Shown: piece by piece, positions 8,074 through 18,539 of the stretch
Layout: each line of letters begins with the position of its first letter
How positions within the stretch are numbered: position 1 is the first letter of the stretch
Origin: Bacillus sp. FJAT-25509
Lineage (GTDB): Bacteria; Bacillota; Bacilli; Bacillales; Bacillaceae_G
NCBI RefSeq assembly: GCF_001420605.1
Contig: NZ_LJIZ01000021.1
Coordinates: 143,856 to 207,855 of the forward strand
DNA: 64,000 nt
Direction: 5' to 3'
Notes under the pieces: model-generated
Databases searched by the model: none
Told to the model about the DNA's origin: nothing
Seen by the model: the letters and a program-made list of their open reading frames with translations, nothing else
Made by a program: the position numbers and the translations under genes

Positions 8074-9354
8074 ATGACTGCTAAATGGGAAAAATTAGAA
8101 GCTAACGTTGGTCTATTAACTGTAGAAGTTGAAGCTTCTGAAGTAGATAAAGGTTTAGATGCAGCTTTCAAAAAAGTTGTAAAAACTATCAATGTACCGG
8201 GATTCCGTAAAGGTAAATTACCTCGCCCAATTTTCGAACAAAAATTTGGTATTGAAGCACTTTATAATGATGCTTTAGATGTAATTTTACCAGAAGCTTA
8301 CGGCAAAGCTGTTGAAGAGGTTGGTATTGAGCCAGTTGACCGTCCAGAAGTTGACGTTGAGCAAATGGAAAAAGGTAAAACTTTAATCTTCAAAGCAAAA
8401 GTTACTGTAAAACCTGAAGTAAAATTAGGCGAATACAAAGGCTTAGAAGTTGAAGAAATGGATGCAACTGTAACTGACGAAGACGTACAAGCTGAATTAA
8501 CTACATTACAAGAGCGTCAAGCTGAGTTAGTAGTTAAAGAAGATGGTACTGTTGAAAACGGAAATACAGCTGTAATTGATTTCGAAGGTTTCGTTGATGG
8601 CGTAGCTTTCGAAGGTGGAAAAGGTGAAAACTATCCACTAGAAATCGGTTCAGGTTCTTTCATTCCTGGATTTGAAGAAGCTTTAATCGGTACTAAATCT
8701 GGTGTAGAAACTGATGTTAATGTAACATTCCCAGAAGAATACCACAGTGCTGAATTAGCAGGAAAAGCTGCTACTTTCAAAGTAACTGTTCATGAAATTA
8801 AAGCGAAAGAACTTCCTGAGTTAAACGACGAGTTTGCTAAAGACGTAAATGACGAAGTAGAAACTTTAGAAGATCTTAAAGCTAAAATCAAAAATGATTT
8901 AGTTGAATCTAAAAAATCTCAAGCTGAAGGTAGCTTACGTGATGCTTTAGTTCAAAAAGCAGCTGAAAATGCTGAAATCGAAATCCCAGACGTAATGTTC
9001 GAAAGCCAAGTTGACCGTATGGTTAAAGACTTTGAACAACGTATTGCACAACAAGGATTAAACTTAGAACTTTACTACCAATTCACAGGTACTAAAGAAG
9101 AAGATCTTCGTGCTCAAATGCGTCAAGATGCTGAAGCTCGTGTAAGAATCGACTTAACAATCGATGCAATCATTGAAGCTGAAAAAATCGATGCAACTGA
9201 AGAAGAAATGAACGAAGAATTAGCTCGTTTATCTGCAATGTATAACATTCCTTCTGAGCAATTAGTAACTATGCTTGGTGGAACTGACGCTGTACGTGAT
9301 GATATTCAAATCCGTAAAGCTGTTGAGTTATTAGTTGATAGCAGAAAAAAATAA
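8074..9354 (+). CDS. tig: Trigger factor, ribosome-associated chaperone
   Basis: Binds the ribosome near the exit tunnel and protects nascent chains. The 426-residue length is typical. The ribosome-binding signature GFRKGKLPR (usually GFRKGK.P) lies near residues 43-51. The central FKBP-like prolyl isomerase domain spans about 150-245, with [15 protein letters not shown] and [13 protein letters not shown]. The C-terminal chaperone arms follow. The ribosome site is GGAGGG. A terminator follows, so clpX has its own transcript. Codon use is strongly biased, in keeping with high expression. Confidence 0.98.
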   Translation: MTAKWEKLEANVGLLTVEVEASEVDKGLDAAFKKVVKTINVPGFRKGKLPRPIFEQKFGIEALYNDALDVILPEAYGKAVEEVGIEPVDRPEVDVEQMEKGKTLIFKAKVTVKPEVKLGEYKGLEVEEMDATVTDEDVQAELTTLQERQAELVVKEDGTVENGNTAVIDFEGFVDGVAFEGGKGENYPLEIGSGSFIPGFEEALIGTKSGVETDVNVTFPEEYHSAELAGKAATFKVTVHEIKAKELPELNDEFAKDVNDEVETLEDLKAKIKNDLVESKKSQAEGSLRDALVQKAAENAEIEIPDVMFESQVDRMVKDFEQRIAQQGLNLELYYQFTGTKEEDLRAQMRQDAEARVRIDLTIDAIIEAEKIDATEEEMNEELARLSAMYNIPSEQLVTMLGGTDAVRDDIQIRKAVELLVDSRKK

Positions 9355-9380
9355 GCGTTAAATAAACAAATATTGACTTA

Positions 9381-9413
9381 AACAAGGCGCGAGATTTTTC
9401 GTGCCTTGTTTTT
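9381..9413 (+). terminator. terminator after tig
   Basis: A 12-bp stem AACAAGGCGCGA/TCGTGCCTTGTT containing one G-T pair, with a 6-base loop, running into a T-run. Confidence 0.88.
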
Positions 9414-9707
9414 AAATAATGAAATATTTGGTAAAGAGAACTGTTTCCTTTAAAATACACATATACATATGTTAGAATCTGTTATACAGATTTTAAAAAA
9501 TTATTGTGGCTATACTAAAAATAATTCTTCAAAAGAAGGATTATCAGCTTTAGATTAGAATATATATATTCTAAAAATTTAAACAATTTTAGAGTAGTAT
9601 TTAATTGCTTTGTTTGTTTTGTATGCTATCATATAGCTACAAGATACATATTTTTGGGATTACATACATATTGAGTGTTTTTAGAAATTTTTAGAGGGAG
9701 TGAACAT
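9414..9707 (+). other. tig-clpX intergenic region with two palindromes
   Basis: No gene is visible. The region holds a 7-bp inverted repeat AATCTGT/ACAGATT with a 3-base loop (9476-9492) and a perfect 18-bp AT-rich palindrome (9556-9573). The clpX promoter must lie here; a TTGCTT/TATCAT pair near 9608-9635 is a weak candidate. I saw no CtsR-type GGTCAAA repeat and no HrcA-type CIRCE element. Confidence 0.4.
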
Positions 9708-10979
9708 ATGTTCAAATTTAACGAAGAAAAAGGACAGCTAAAATGTTCGTTCTGTGGGAAGTCACAGTCTCAGGTAAGAAAATTAGTTGCAGGACCTGGT
9801 GTATATATTTGTGACGAGTGTATTGAGCTTTGTACTGAAATTGTTCAAGAAGAGCTAGCAAAAGAAGAGGAAGTAGAGTTTAAAGACGTTCCGAAACCGA
9901 AAGAAATTTGCGAAATTCTTGATGAATACGTTATCGGTCAGGATAATGCGAAAAAAGCTTTATCTGTTGCTGTTTATAATCATTACAAACGTATTAATTC
10001 AAATAGCAAAATTGATGAGGTTGAGTTATCAAAAAGTAATATTGCAATGATTGGGCCAACTGGTAGTGGTAAAACATTATTAGCTCAAACTTTAGCACGA
10101 ATTTTAAATGTACCATTTGCGATTGCGGATGCAACTTCATTAACAGAAGCTGGGTATGTTGGGGAAGATGTTGAAAACATTCTTTTAAAATTAATCCAAG
10201 CAGCTGATTATGATGTAGAACGCGCTGAAAAAGGTATTATTTATATCGATGAAATTGATAAAGTTGCACGTAAGTCTGAAAACCCTTCAATTACACGTGA
10301 TGTGTCTGGTGAAGGTGTTCAGCAAGCGCTTTTAAAAATTCTTGAAGGAACTGTTGCAAGCGTACCTCCTCAAGGTGGTCGTAAGCATCCTCATCAAGAA
10401 TTCATTCAAATTGATACGACAAATATTTTATTTATTTGTGGTGGAGCATTTGATGGCATCGAACAAATTATCAAACGCCGTTTAGGTAAAAAGGTAATTG
10501 GTTTCAGTGGTGATTCTGAAAAGAGCGATTTAAGCTCAAAAGAAATTTTAAACCACGTATTACCAGAAGACCTATTACGCTTTGGTTTAATTCCAGAGTT
10601 CATTGGTCGTTTACCAGTTTTAGCTAATTTAGAGCAACTTGATGAAGCATCATTAGTTGAAATTTTAACTAAACCAAAAAATGCTTTAATTAAGCAATAT
10701 CAAAAATTACTAGAGCTTGACCAAGTTGATCTTGAGTTTGAGGATAACGCATTAACTGAAATTGCTAAAAAAGCAATTGAGCGTAAAACTGGAGCTCGTG
10801 GACTACGTTCGATCATTGAAGGGATTATGTTAGATATTATGTTTGAATTACCTTCACGTGAGGATATTCAAAAATGTATTATCTCAGCAGAAACTGTAAA
10901 AACTGGTGCAGCTCCTAAGCTTGTATTAGAAGATGGAACAGAATTAGATTTAAAGAAAAAAGAAAATAAATTAGCATAA
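9708..10979 (+). CDS. clpX: ATP-dependent Clp protease ATP-binding subunit ClpX
   Basis: AAA+ unfoldase that feeds tagged proteins such as ssrA-tagged chains into ClpP. The N-terminal zinc-binding domain has CSFC at residues 13-16 and CDEC at 35-38. Walker A GPTGSGKT lies at 116-123. The IYIDEIDK Walker B, the pore motif GYVGEDVE, the arginine-finger region and the sensor motif GARGLRSI follow. The length of 423 residues is standard. I took the ATG after AGAGGGAG as the start; an upstream in-frame ATG at 9675 lacks a ribosome site and would add 11 residues not seen in ClpX proteins. Confidence 0.98.
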   Translation: MFKFNEEKGQLKCSFCGKSQSQVRKLVAGPGVYICDECIELCTEIVQEELAKEEEVEFKDVPKPKEICEILDEYVIGQDNAKKALSVAVYNHYKRINSNSKIDEVELSKSNIAMIGPTGSGKTLLAQTLARILNVPFAIADATSLTEAGYVGEDVENILLKLIQAADYDVERAEKGIIYIDEIDKVARKSENPSITRDVSGEGVQQALLKILEGTVASVPPQGGRKHPHQEFIQIDTTNILFICGGAFDGIEQIIKRRLGKKVIGFSGDSEKSDLSSKEILNHVLPEDLLRFGLIPEFIGRLPVLANLEQLDEASLVEILTKPKNALIKQYQKLLELDQVDLEFEDNALTEIAKKAIERKTGARGLRSIIEGIMLDIMFELPSREDIQKCIISAETVKTGAAPKLVLEDGTELDLKKKENKLA

Positions 10980-10983
10980 GTAA

Positions 10984-11013
10984 AAAACCAAATGCATTTG
11001 CATTTGGTTTTTT
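10984..11013 (+). terminator. terminator after clpX
   Basis: A stem of up to 13 bp (AAAACCAAATGCA and its complement) with a very small loop, running into a T-run. Confidence 0.8.
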
Positions 11014-11104
11014 ATTTTGACTTTATTTAAGTGAGTTTTTTTAATCTTTCTTAAATGATTAAAAACTTTACTCGGTAAACCTTGCCTTTAATTTTTAAAA
11101 TTTG

Positions 11105-11134
11105 GTTTATCCTTCCATTTAGAGGGCGATACTA
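11105..11134 (+). promoter_or_regulatory. sigma-F-type promoter of lonB
   Basis: GTTTA, 15 bases, then GGCGATACTA. This matches the forespore sigma-F consensus (GYWTA at -35; GGnnAnAnTw at -10). Sigma-F control of lonB has been described in B. subtilis, which supports the call. It lies about 35 bases before the lonB ATG. Confidence 0.65.
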
Positions 11135-11167
11135 AAATTAATTTCTACTTCAGTGGAGGGGTAAATA

Positions 11168-12865
11168 ATGAGTTTAACAACTATTATATTATTAGCTCAA
11201 TTAGCATTAGGTACAATCGTTGCATTGTATTTTATTCATTTATTAAAAGGTCAACGAACAACTAAAGTTTCGATTGACAGAGAATCAAAAAAAGAAATGG
11301 AGCAGTTACGTAAATTAAAGTCAATCTCTTTAACTGTTCCGTTAGCAGAGAGAGTTAGACCAACTACTTTTGATGATATAGTTGGCCAAGAGGATGGAAT
11401 AAAAGCGTTAAAAGCTTCACTTTGCAGTGCTAATCCTCAACATGTGATCATTTATGGGCCACCTGGTGTCGGAAAAACGGCAGCAGCTAGACTTGTATTA
11501 GAAGAAGCGAAAAAGAGCCCAAATACTCCTTTTAAACAAGATGCAGTATTTATAGAATTAGACGCTACAACTGCTCGATTTGATGAAAGAGGGATTGCGG
11601 ATCCTTTAATTGGTTCAGTTCACGATCCAATTTATCAAGGTGCAGGGGCGATGGGGCAAGCAGGCGTTCCTCAACCTAAAAAAGGAGCAGTAACCGACGC
11701 GCATGGCGGGATTTTATTTATTGATGAAATTGGCGAGCTTCATCCAATTCAAATGAACAAAATGCTTAAGGTACTTGAAGACCGAAAAGTAAAATTTGAG
11801 AGTGCATACTACCAAGAAGAAAATCCTTCTATACCCGCACATATTCATGAAATTTTCAAACACGGTTTACCAGCGGATTTCAGGTTAGTTGGTGCAACAA
11901 CAAGATCACCAGAAGATATCCCACCAGCAATTCGTTCACGTTGTTTAGAAATATTTTTTAGAGAATTAGAACAGGATGAAATTCAAGCAGTAGCTAAACG
12001 TTCTGCTGAAAAAATTGAATTAAGCCTCTCGGAAAAAGCTTTAGAATTAGTCGGTACATATGCAAAAAATGGTCGTGAAGCGATTAACTTAATTCAGTTA
12101 GCTGGCGGAATGGTTTTAACTTCTGGTCGAAAAGAATTAATAGAAGATGATATTGGTTGGGTTGTTTCTGTAAGTCGTTTATCACCAAGACTTGTTAACA
12201 AAATTCCAGAAGCACCAACTGTAGGATTAGTAAACGGTTTAGCTGTTTATGGTGCAAATATTGGTGCATTGCTACCGATTGAAGTAAGTGCAATGAAGGC
12301 AAAAGAAATCGGTAAAGGTTCAATTACAATTACTGGGATTGTTGAAGAAGAAAGCTTAGGTAATCAAGCTAAATCTATTCGAAGAAAAAGTATGGCAAAA
12401 GGCTCTTTAGAAAATGTTACGACAATCTTACGTAAAATTGGTGTACCAATCGATGATTTTACGATTCACATTAATTTTCCAAGCGGCGCATTAATTGATG
12501 GCCCATCTGCAGGGATTGCCATGGTAGTAGGCATTTTTTCAGCGGTTAATAATGTTCCAGTATTAAATACAATCGCTTTGACTGGCGAAATGAGCATTCA
12601 AGGTGATGTAAAACCAGTTGGTGGTGTTCCAGAAAAAGTAAAGGCAGCTGTTAAAGCAGGAGCAACTAAAATTATTGTACCGAAAGAAAACGATCAAGCT
12701 ACATTACATCAATATAAAGATGTAGAAATATTAGCAGTAGATCGCATTGAAAAAGTTCTTCATGAAGTCTTTAAAGATAATTGGAAATTTGAAGTACCAA
12801 CTCAAACAAAAACTGATTTCCAACAATTAACATTGTTTGAAGAGAATCAATCGCAATCTATGTAG
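11168..12865 (+). CDS. lonB: LonB, forespore ATP-dependent protease
   Basis: Membrane-associated Lon-like protease, part of the Bacillales quality-control set and expressed in the forespore in B. subtilis. The N-terminus (residues 3-27) is one hydrophobic membrane segment in place of the LonA N-domain. The AAA+ domain has Walker [10 protein letters not shown] near residues 98-106 and FIDEIGEL. The C-terminal Lon protease domain carries the catalytic Ser in DGPSAG and a Lys in the PEKVKAAVKAG region. The length of 565 residues suits the family (about 550). A sigma-F-like promoter precedes it and a long hairpin separates it from lonA. Confidence 0.97.
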   Translation: MSLTTIILLAQLALGTIVALYFIHLLKGQRTTKVSIDRESKKEMEQLRKLKSISLTVPLAERVRPTTFDDIVGQEDGIKALKASLCSANPQHVIIYGPPGVGKTAAARLVLEEAKKSPNTPFKQDAVFIELDATTARFDERGIADPLIGSVHDPIYQGAGAMGQAGVPQPKKGAVTDAHGGILFIDEIGELHPIQMNKMLKVLEDRKVKFESAYYQEENPSIPAHIHEIFKHGLPADFRLVGATTRSPEDIPPAIRSRCLEIFFRELEQDEIQAVAKRSAEKIELSLSEKALELVGTYAKNGREAINLIQLAGGMVLTSGRKELIEDDIGWVVSVSRLSPRLVNKIPEAPTVGLVNGLAVYGANIGALLPIEVSAMKAKEIGKGSITITGIVEEESLGNQAKSIRRKSMAKGSLENVTTILRKIGVPIDDFTIHINFPSGALIDGPSAGIAMVVGIFSAVNNVPVLNTIALTGEMSIQGDVKPVGGVPEKVKAAVKAGATKIIVPKENDQATLHQYKDVEILAVDRIEKVLHEVFKDNWKFEVPTQTKTDFQQLTLFEENQSQSM

Positions 12866-12873
12866 ATAAAAAT

Positions 12874-12964
12874 AAGTGTTCGAATCATTTCATTTTGAAT
12901 AAATAAAGAATACAAACTATTTTTGCATTCTATTTTTCAATGAAGTGATCGAACACTTTTTATT
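12874..12964 (+). terminator. long nested hairpin terminating lonB
   Basis: Outer arms AAGTGTTCGA and TCGAACACTT enclose partly paired ATCATTTCATT/AATGAAGTGA segments and an inner AGAAT..ATTCT hairpin. The structure is about 85 bases long and ends in TTTTATTTT. Confidence 0.75.
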
Positions 12965-13109
12965 TTGTGGAAATACATTCTATATGATTTAATCTTATTA
13001 CGAGTCTTACTGCGTATTTTTAGTAAAAATCAAGATTATCGCTAAAAACATTTATTTATGGTATGTTTCTAGGCAGTTGTTGATTGATTATATTGCTTCT
13101 TTATTTCTT

Positions 13110-13138
13110 TTGATGCATATCATTGTAAATGATATATA
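13110..13138 (+). promoter_or_regulatory. putative sigma-A promoter of lonA
   Basis: TTGATG, a 17-base spacer, then TATATA, about 45 bases before the lonA start. Apart from this and the lonB terminator, the lonB-lonA gap holds nothing recognisable. Confidence 0.5.
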
Positions 13139-13185
13139 TGTTAAGGTAAAATAACTAAATAGAATGAAAAACATGGAGGTGTAAC

Positions 13186-15513
13186 GTGATGAATGTTACA
13201 AAAGAAAAAGTTGTACCCCTCCTACCTTTAAGAGGAATTAGTGTATTTCCTGCCACTATTGCACATCTAGATGTAGGAAGAACGAAATCGATAAAAGCTA
13301 TACAAGAAGCTGATGAGTTAGATCATTTAATTTTTGTTGTTACTCAAATAGATGCAGATACTGAAAATCCAAAGATCGATGAATTATACCAATTTGGAAC
13401 TTTAGCTAAATTAACACAAAAAATTACACTTCCAAATGGTACTGTTCGTATTACTGTCGAAGGATTACACAGAGGAAAAATCAAATCAATTATTGATCAA
13501 AATGATTTCTTAACTGCAAAGGTAGAAGAATATCCAGATGTAGAAGATGAATCTAAAGAGCTTCGTGCTTTAATGAGAACTTTATTGCAGCATTTTAAAC
13601 AATACAGTAAATTATCGAAGCGAATTTTGCCAGAGACAATTGCATCAATTGTTAAGCAAGACCATCCAGGTAAACTTGCAGATGCAATGATCGATTCAAT
13701 TCCATTAAGGGAAGAAGAAAAACAAAAAATATTAGCAACAATTGATGTTACTGAACGAATACATATTATCTTAAATTTCCTTCAAGATGAAAAAGAATTA
13801 CTAAAGCTTGAGGAAAAGATTGGTCTACAAGTTAAGAAAAATATTGATAAAACTCAAAAAGAATATTTCTTAAGAGAGCAATTAAAGGTTATTCAACGCG
13901 AATTAGGTGATCGTGAAGGTAAAACTGAAGAAGTTGATAAGTTTTTAACAAAAATCGAAGAGGCAAATATGCCTGAAGAAACAAAGGAAGTAGTACTAAA
14001 AGAGTTAGCTAGATATGAGAAACTACCTCCTAATGCTGCAGAAGCAGGTGTAGTTCGTACATATTTAGATTGGATGGTAGCTCTACCATGGTCTAAGCAA
14101 ACAGAAGACACACTGGATATACATCGTTCTGAAAAGATACTGAATAATGAACATGAAGGTCTTGAAAAAGTAAAAGAAAGAATATTAGAATATCTAGCTG
14201 TTCAACAACTTACGAATTCATTACGTGGTCCAATTTTATGTTTAGCAGGTCCTCCTGGAGTTGGTAAAACATCTTTAGCGAAATCAATCGCAAACGCTCT
14301 GTCTAGAAACTTTGTACGTGTATCTCTAGGTGGTGTAAGAGATGAATCAGAAATAAGAGGCCATAGAAGAACATACATCGGAGCTATGCCAGGTCGAATT
14401 ATCCAAGGGATGAAGAAAGCAGGAACAAATAACCCTGTATTCTTACTTGATGAAATTGATAAAATGTCGAGCGATTTTAGAGGGGATCCGGCATCAGCAA
14501 TGTTAGAAGTATTGGACCCTGAACAAAATCATACATTTAGTGATCATTACATCGAAGAGCCATTTGATTTATCTCAAGTTTTATTTGTAGCAACTGCAAA
14601 TGATTTATCAACTATTCCAGGTCCATTACGTGATCGAATGGAGATAATTACTTTATCTGGATATACTGAACTTGAAAAAGTTAATATAGCTAAAAAACAT
14701 TTATTCCCTAAAAAATTAGCAGAGCATGGCTTAAATAAATCTACTGTACAAATTCGCGAAAGTGCCCTGAGTGCAATTATTCGTCATTATACACGTGAAG
14801 CTGGAGTAAGATCGTTAGAGCGAGTTCTTGCGACACTATGTAGAAAAGCTGCTAAGTTGATTGTTTCAAACGAAAGACAAAAAATAATATTTACCGATAA
14901 AAATATTGAAGAATTTTTAGGTAAGAAAACATTCTCTTATGGTCAAATGGAAAGCGAAGACCAAATTGGTGTAGCGACAGGTTTAGCGTATACTGCATTT
15001 GGTGGAGACACACTTTCTATAGAAGTATCACTATATCCTGGAAAGGGTAAGCTAACTTTAACTGGTAAGCTAGGGGATGTAATGAAGGAGTCAGCACAGG
15101 CTGCGTTTAGCTATATTCGCTCAAAAGCAGAAGAGCTGAATATTGACCAAAACTTCCATGAGAAATATGATATTCATATTCATGTTCCTGAAGGTGCAGT
15201 TCCAAAAGATGGCCCTTCAGCAGGTATAACGATGGCAACAGCATTGATTTCAGCATTAACAAATAAACCAATCCGCAAAGAGGTTGGAATGACTGGTGAA
15301 ATCACATTACGTGGTCGCGTATTACCAATAGGTGGATTAAAAGAAAAAATGCTTAGTGCGCATCGAGCAGGCTTAACGACTGTTATCATACCAAAAGAAA
15401 ATGAAAAAGATTTAGAAGATGTACCACCAATGGTGAAAGAAGGTTTAACTGTTATACCTGTTTCCCATTTAGATGAAGTGCTTGTGCATGCAATAGTAGG
15501 AGTGAAAAAATGA
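13186..15513 (+). CDS. lonA: ATP-dependent protease LonA
   Basis: Cytoplasmic AAA+ serine protease degrading misfolded and regulatory proteins. The LON substrate-binding domain begins [15 protein letters not shown] coiled-coil region follows, including [17 protein letters not shown]. Walker [10 protein letters not shown] is near residue 356, with [10 protein letters not shown] as Walker B. The catalytic Ser of KDGPSAG is near 678 and the catalytic Lys of GGLKEKML near 721. The length of 775 residues is standard. GTG at 13186 and ATG at 13189 are both well placed after GGAGGTG. The stop overlaps the engB start as ATGA, giving translational coupling. Confidence 0.98.
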   Translation: MMNVTKEKVVPLLPLRGISVFPATIAHLDVGRTKSIKAIQEADELDHLIFVVTQIDADTENPKIDELYQFGTLAKLTQKITLPNGTVRITVEGLHRGKIKSIIDQNDFLTAKVEEYPDVEDESKELRALMRTLLQHFKQYSKLSKRILPETIASIVKQDHPGKLADAMIDSIPLREEEKQKILATIDVTERIHIILNFLQDEKELLKLEEKIGLQVKKNIDKTQKEYFLREQLKVIQRELGDREGKTEEVDKFLTKIEEANMPEETKEVVLKELARYEKLPPNAAEAGVVRTYLDWMVALPWSKQTEDTLDIHRSEKILNNEHEGLEKVKERILEYLAVQQLTNSLRGPILCLAGPPGVGKTSLAKSIANALSRNFVRVSLGGVRDESEIRGHRRTYIGAMPGRIIQGMKKAGTNNPVFLLDEIDKMSSDFRGDPASAMLEVLDPEQNHTFSDHYIEEPFDLSQVLFVATANDLSTIPGPLRDRMEIITLSGYTELEKVNIAKKHLFPKKLAEHGLNKSTVQIRESALSAIIRHYTREAGVRSLERVLATLCRKAAKLIVSNERQKIIFTDKNIEEFLGKKTFSYGQMESEDQIGVATGLAYTAFGGDTLSIEVSLYPGKGKLTLTGKLGDVMKESAQAAFSYIRSKAEELNIDQNFHEKYDIHIHVPEGAVPKDGPSAGITMATALISALTNKPIRKEVGMTGEITLRGRVLPIGGLKEKMLSAHRAGLTTVIIPKENEKDLEDVPPMVKEGLTVIPVSHLDEVLVHAIVGVKK

Positions 15514-16094
15514 AAGTAACAACAGCGGATATTGTCATTAGTGCAGTCCGACCAAATCAATATCCAGAAACACAGTTTCCTGAAATCGCTTTGGCAGGTC
15601 GTTCAAATGTTGGGAAATCTTCATTTATAAATAAAATGTTAAATCGTAAGGCATTAGCCCGAACATCATCAAAACCTGGAAAAACTCAAACATTAAATTT
15701 CTTCCTAATTAATGAACAGCTTTTCTACGTTGACGTACCAGGTTATGGTTATGCTAAAGTTTCCAAAAAGGAACGAGAAGCATGGGGGAAAATGATCGAA
15801 ACATATATTACAACTCGTGAGCAATTAAGAGCTGTTATTTTATTAGTTGATCTACGTCATTCACCAACAGAAGATGATGTCATGATGTATGATTTCTTAA
15901 AGCATTACGGAATCCCAGTCATTATAGTAGGAACAAAAGCAGATAAAATCCCTAAAGGAAAATGGGATAAACATGCAAAAGTGGTTCGTGAAAAGTTAAA
16001 GATTGAAGAAGGCGATGAATTAATTTTATTCTCATCTGAAACTGGTATGGGTAAAGAAAAAGCATGGTCAGTAATTGATCGTATGTGTAAATAA
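15510..16094 (+). CDS. ysxC: Ribosome-biogenesis GTPase EngB/YsxC
   Basis: Essential GTPase for late assembly of the 50S subunit. The G1 motif GRSNVGKSS is at residues 30-38. G2 is the region around [11 protein letters not shown]3 is DVPGYGYAK, characteristic of this family, and G4 is TKADK. The length of 194 residues matches (B. subtilis 195). It overlaps lonA by four bases, the same lonA-ysxC pairing as in B. subtilis. A strong terminator follows immediately. Confidence 0.97.
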   Translation: MKVTTADIVISAVRPNQYPETQFPEIALAGRSNVGKSSFINKMLNRKALARTSSKPGKTQTLNFFLINEQLFYVDVPGYGYAKVSKKEREAWGKMIETYITTREQLRAVILLVDLRHSPTEDDVMMYDFLKHYGIPVIIVGTKADKIPKGKWDKHAKVVREKLKIEEGDELILFSSETGMGKEKAWSVIDRMCK

Positions 16095-16133
16095 AAAATG
16101 CTGGTGGCTAAAAGGCCACCAGCATTTTTTTGT
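16095..16133 (+). terminator. terminator of lonA-ysxC
   Basis: A 14-bp GC-containing stem (AAAATGCTGGTGGC and its complement) with a 6-base loop, followed by a T-run. Confidence 0.92.
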
Positions 16134-16233
16134 GTCCAGGTCTCGAGCAACCTGTTAGTATTTTTAGTTTAAAATAATCCTTAATAAAAGCTTTTTTAGT
16201 TATCTTTTTTAATAAAATTTTCCTAGCAATAAA

Positions 16234-16455
16234 TTAACAATTAGTAGAATTCAATTTACATTCCCTTAGCTTTGGAATATTTAATTGTTCATTTAAATTT
16301 GGAAAGGTTTCTAGTTCTAAAATATGTATGGTTATTGAACCAAAAGAAACAATTAGAATAGATAGAATTATAATTGAAGCATAATTAAATGATACAAATT
16401 TTTTCCAAAGTACAAGGAAGTATACAAAGAATATTCCTCTTTTTAAAACGGCTAG
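16234..16455 (-). pseudogene. remnant of a membrane protein, possibly a two-helix potassium channel
   Basis: A stop-free 73-codon minus-strand stretch has no ATG, GTG or TTG near its beginning, so it cannot be an intact gene as it stands. It encodes a basic segment, one clear membrane helix (SIIILSILIVSFGSITI) and then HILELETFPNL. A helix ending in His followed by an acidic-rich E.ETFP element resembles the entry to the pore region of two-helix bacterial potassium channels. The expected following TVGYGD filter is absent; the reading frame continues with unrelated residues and stops. The family assignment is inference from a short motif. The rest of the 340-base gap shows nothing. Confidence 0.35.
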
Positions 16456-16475
16456 TTATGTATAAAAAAGAATGT

Positions 16476-16958
16476 TTATTTTTTAGAAAATAGAAGATAT
16501 AAACCGACAACAGCAATTAATATTGGCCAATATTGCTGGAAATAAGAGACTTGTGATTGAAGCGAACTTAGCATTGTTGCAAGCTTTTCATTAAAAAGGA
16601 AAAATAGAGACATAATAAATAATAGTAAACCTGGTAATAGCTCACCTTTTCCATTTCGAGATTGTAGCAACATTCCGATTGAAATGATGAGTGTAAGAAC
16701 CGACCAATGGTTTGGCCAAGTTTGAAAATGTTCGATGGCATAAAAATGAATGCCAAATCCAAGGACGACTATTCCTGGAAATACATAATGGTATTCTCTT
16801 CCTTTAAAAGCTTGAACGAGAAGTGCAATTCCAGTAATCAAGATCGGAGTCGTCCAAAATGTAAAAATGTGTAAAGCTGGGACTTGCCATTTTGAAATAA
16901 GATAATAAATGCCAAAGCCAATTAATAGGATTCCAATAAATAATCGATTTTTTTTCAT
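16476..16958 (-). CDS. small multi-span membrane protein, LiaI/LiaF-like transmembrane region
   Basis: A 160-residue protein with a basic N-terminus (MKKNRL) and about six short hydrophobic segments with the pattern GILLIGFGIYYL, TPILITGIALLV, PGIVVLGFGIHF and ILIAVVGLYLLF. Repeated G.GI.. helix pairs of this kind are typical of the LiaI-LiaF-like membrane domain. No C-terminal soluble domain is present. The position between ysxC and hemA, on the opposite strand, suggests the counterpart of the uncharacterised ysxD of B. subtilis, but I cannot confirm orthology. Its start follows AGGAG. The function is unknown. Confidence 0.7.
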   Translation of the reverse strand: MKKNRLFIGILLIGFGIYYLISKWQVPALHIFTFWTTPILITGIALLVQAFKGREYHYVFPGIVVLGFGIHFYAIEHFQTWPNHWSVLTLIISIGMLLQSRNGKGELLPGLLLFIMSLFFLFNEKLATMLSSLQSQVSYFQQYWPILIAVVGLYLLFSKK

Positions 16959-17003
16959 AACAACTCCTGTTTAACATTATTTGTAATCACTTTTATTTTA
17001 AAA

Positions 17004-17017
17004 TTATTGTATAATAA
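17004..17017. promoter_or_regulatory. AT-rich palindrome upstream of hemA, possible Fur/PerR-type box
   Basis: TTATTGT abuts ATAATAA, a 14-bp inverted repeat with one mismatch, about 160 bases before hemA. B. subtilis hemA is repressed by PerR through a TTATAAT-N-ATTATAA box. This site is only similar, not a consensus match, so the call is tentative. Confidence 0.25.
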
Positions 17018-17176
17018 AATTTGTGAACATTTAATAGTATAAATCGGATTAAAAATTCTACAAAATATTACATTTATGATAGCATATTGATGTAGAACAT
17101 AGATATGATATTTTGATAAGTAAAGATAGATATAAAAACACAAGTTTGTACAAAGTTTTTAGGGGGGCTTTAGGGC

Positions 17177-18529
17177 ATGCACATCATAACAATAGGGATT
17201 AATTATAAGACTGCCCCAGTTGAAGTGCGAGAAAGGGTAGCATTTGCTCCAAATGAACTACAGGACGCAATGAACTCATTAAAAAATGAAAAAAGCATTT
17301 TGGAAAACATTATTGTTTCTACTTGTAATCGTACGGAGATTTATGCAGTTGTCGATCAAATTCATACTGGTCAATATTATATGAAACGCTTTTTGTTACA
17401 ACGTTTTGGCTTAAAAGACGAGGAATTATCACCATATTTAATCATTAAAACCGGAGATGATGCAATCAACCATTTATTCACTGTAGCAAGTGGTTTAGAT
17501 TCAATGGTAATTGGTGAGACTCAAATTCTTGGACAAGTAAAAGATAGTTATTTACTTGCTCAAGAGAATAATGTAATTGGTACGATTTTTAATCAATTAT
17601 TTAAGCAAGCAATTACATTTGCAAAAAAAGTTCACTCAGAAACTGGAATCGGTGAAAATGCTGTATCTGTAAGTTATGCTGCTGTAGAGCTTTCAAAAAA
17701 GATTTTTAGCAATTTAAAAGGCTGCAATGTACTGATTGTTGGAGCTGGGAAAATGAGTAACTTAGCTTTACAAAACTTGTATTCTCAAGGTGTAGGGAAA
17801 GTTACAGTTATTAACCGAACTGTTGAAAATGCAGTTAGACTTGCAGACCAATTTAATGGAATCGGAAAAGGGTTAGAATCACTTGAAAATGCTCTAAAAG
17901 AAGCAGATATCGTTATTAGTTCAACTGGATCAAAAGAATACGTGATTACGGAAAAAATGATTCGTCGAATTGAAAAATCAAGAAAAGGTAACCCGCTATT
18001 CTTAGTCGATATCGCTGTTCCAAGAGATATTGAACCATCAATTCATCATATTGATAGTGCATTCTTGTATGATATTGATGATCTTCAAGGAATTGTTGCA
18101 GAGAATTTAGCAGAACGTGAACGCGAGGCAGTAAAAATTAAAAAGTCAATAACTGAAGAAATTGATATTTTCCAATCTTGGTTATCAATGTTAGGTGTTG
18201 TTCCAGTAATCTCTGCATTACGTGAAAAGGCGTTAGATATTCAAGCAGATACAATGAGTAGTCTAGAGAGAAAGCTACCTCATTTATCCGAAAGAGATTT
18301 AAAAATTATTCAAAAGCACACAAAAAGTATCGTAAATCAACTTTTACGAGATCCAATTATGAAAGCTAAAGAAATGGGTACATCTAAACACTCAGAAGCA
18401 CAAATTGCCCTTTTTAAAGAAATTTTTAGTCTAGATGAAATTTTCCAAGAATCTAAAGATGAAAAACACATGCAAACTAACAAAGAAAAAGAGACTATTT
18501 CTTTAAAACAAAATTTAGGTTTTTTATGA
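17177..18529 (+). CDS. hemA: Glutamyl-tRNA reductase
   Basis: First committed enzyme of C5-pathway haem synthesis: reduces glutamyl-tRNA(Glu) to glutamate-1-semialdehyde with NADPH. The catalytic Cys50 lies in STCNRTEIY. The [17 protein letters not shown] segment and the NADPH-binding domain with [13 protein letters not shown] are present, followed by the C-terminal dimerisation helices. The length of 450 residues is normal, with a Lys/Glu-rich tail. It starts after AGGGGGG and leads the hemAXCDBL operon, the order known from B. subtilis. Confidence 0.98.
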   Translation: MHIITIGINYKTAPVEVRERVAFAPNELQDAMNSLKNEKSILENIIVSTCNRTEIYAVVDQIHTGQYYMKRFLLQRFGLKDEELSPYLIIKTGDDAINHLFTVASGLDSMVIGETQILGQVKDSYLLAQENNVIGTIFNQLFKQAITFAKKVHSETGIGENAVSVSYAAVELSKKIFSNLKGCNVLIVGAGKMSNLALQNLYSQGVGKVTVINRTVENAVRLADQFNGIGKGLESLENALKEADIVISSTGSKEYVITEKMIRRIEKSRKGNPLFLVDIAVPRDIEPSIHHIDSAFLYDIDDLQGIVAENLAEREREAVKIKKSITEEIDIFQSWLSMLGVVPVISALREKALDIQADTMSSLERKLPHLSERDLKIIQKHTKSIVNQLLRDPIMKAKEMGTSKHSEAQIALFKEIFSLDEIFQESKDEKHMQTNKEKETISLKQNLGFL

Positions 18530-18539
18530 GGTTTAGCTA

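Noticed and set aside
15180-15560. A 126-codon minus-strand ORF over the end of lonA
   Set aside because: Shadow of the lonA protease domain, which has clear catalytic motifs on the plus strand.
16955-17143. A 62-codon minus-strand ORF in the hemA upstream region
   Set aside because: Low-complexity residues and no ribosome site; the region is more likely promoter DNA.
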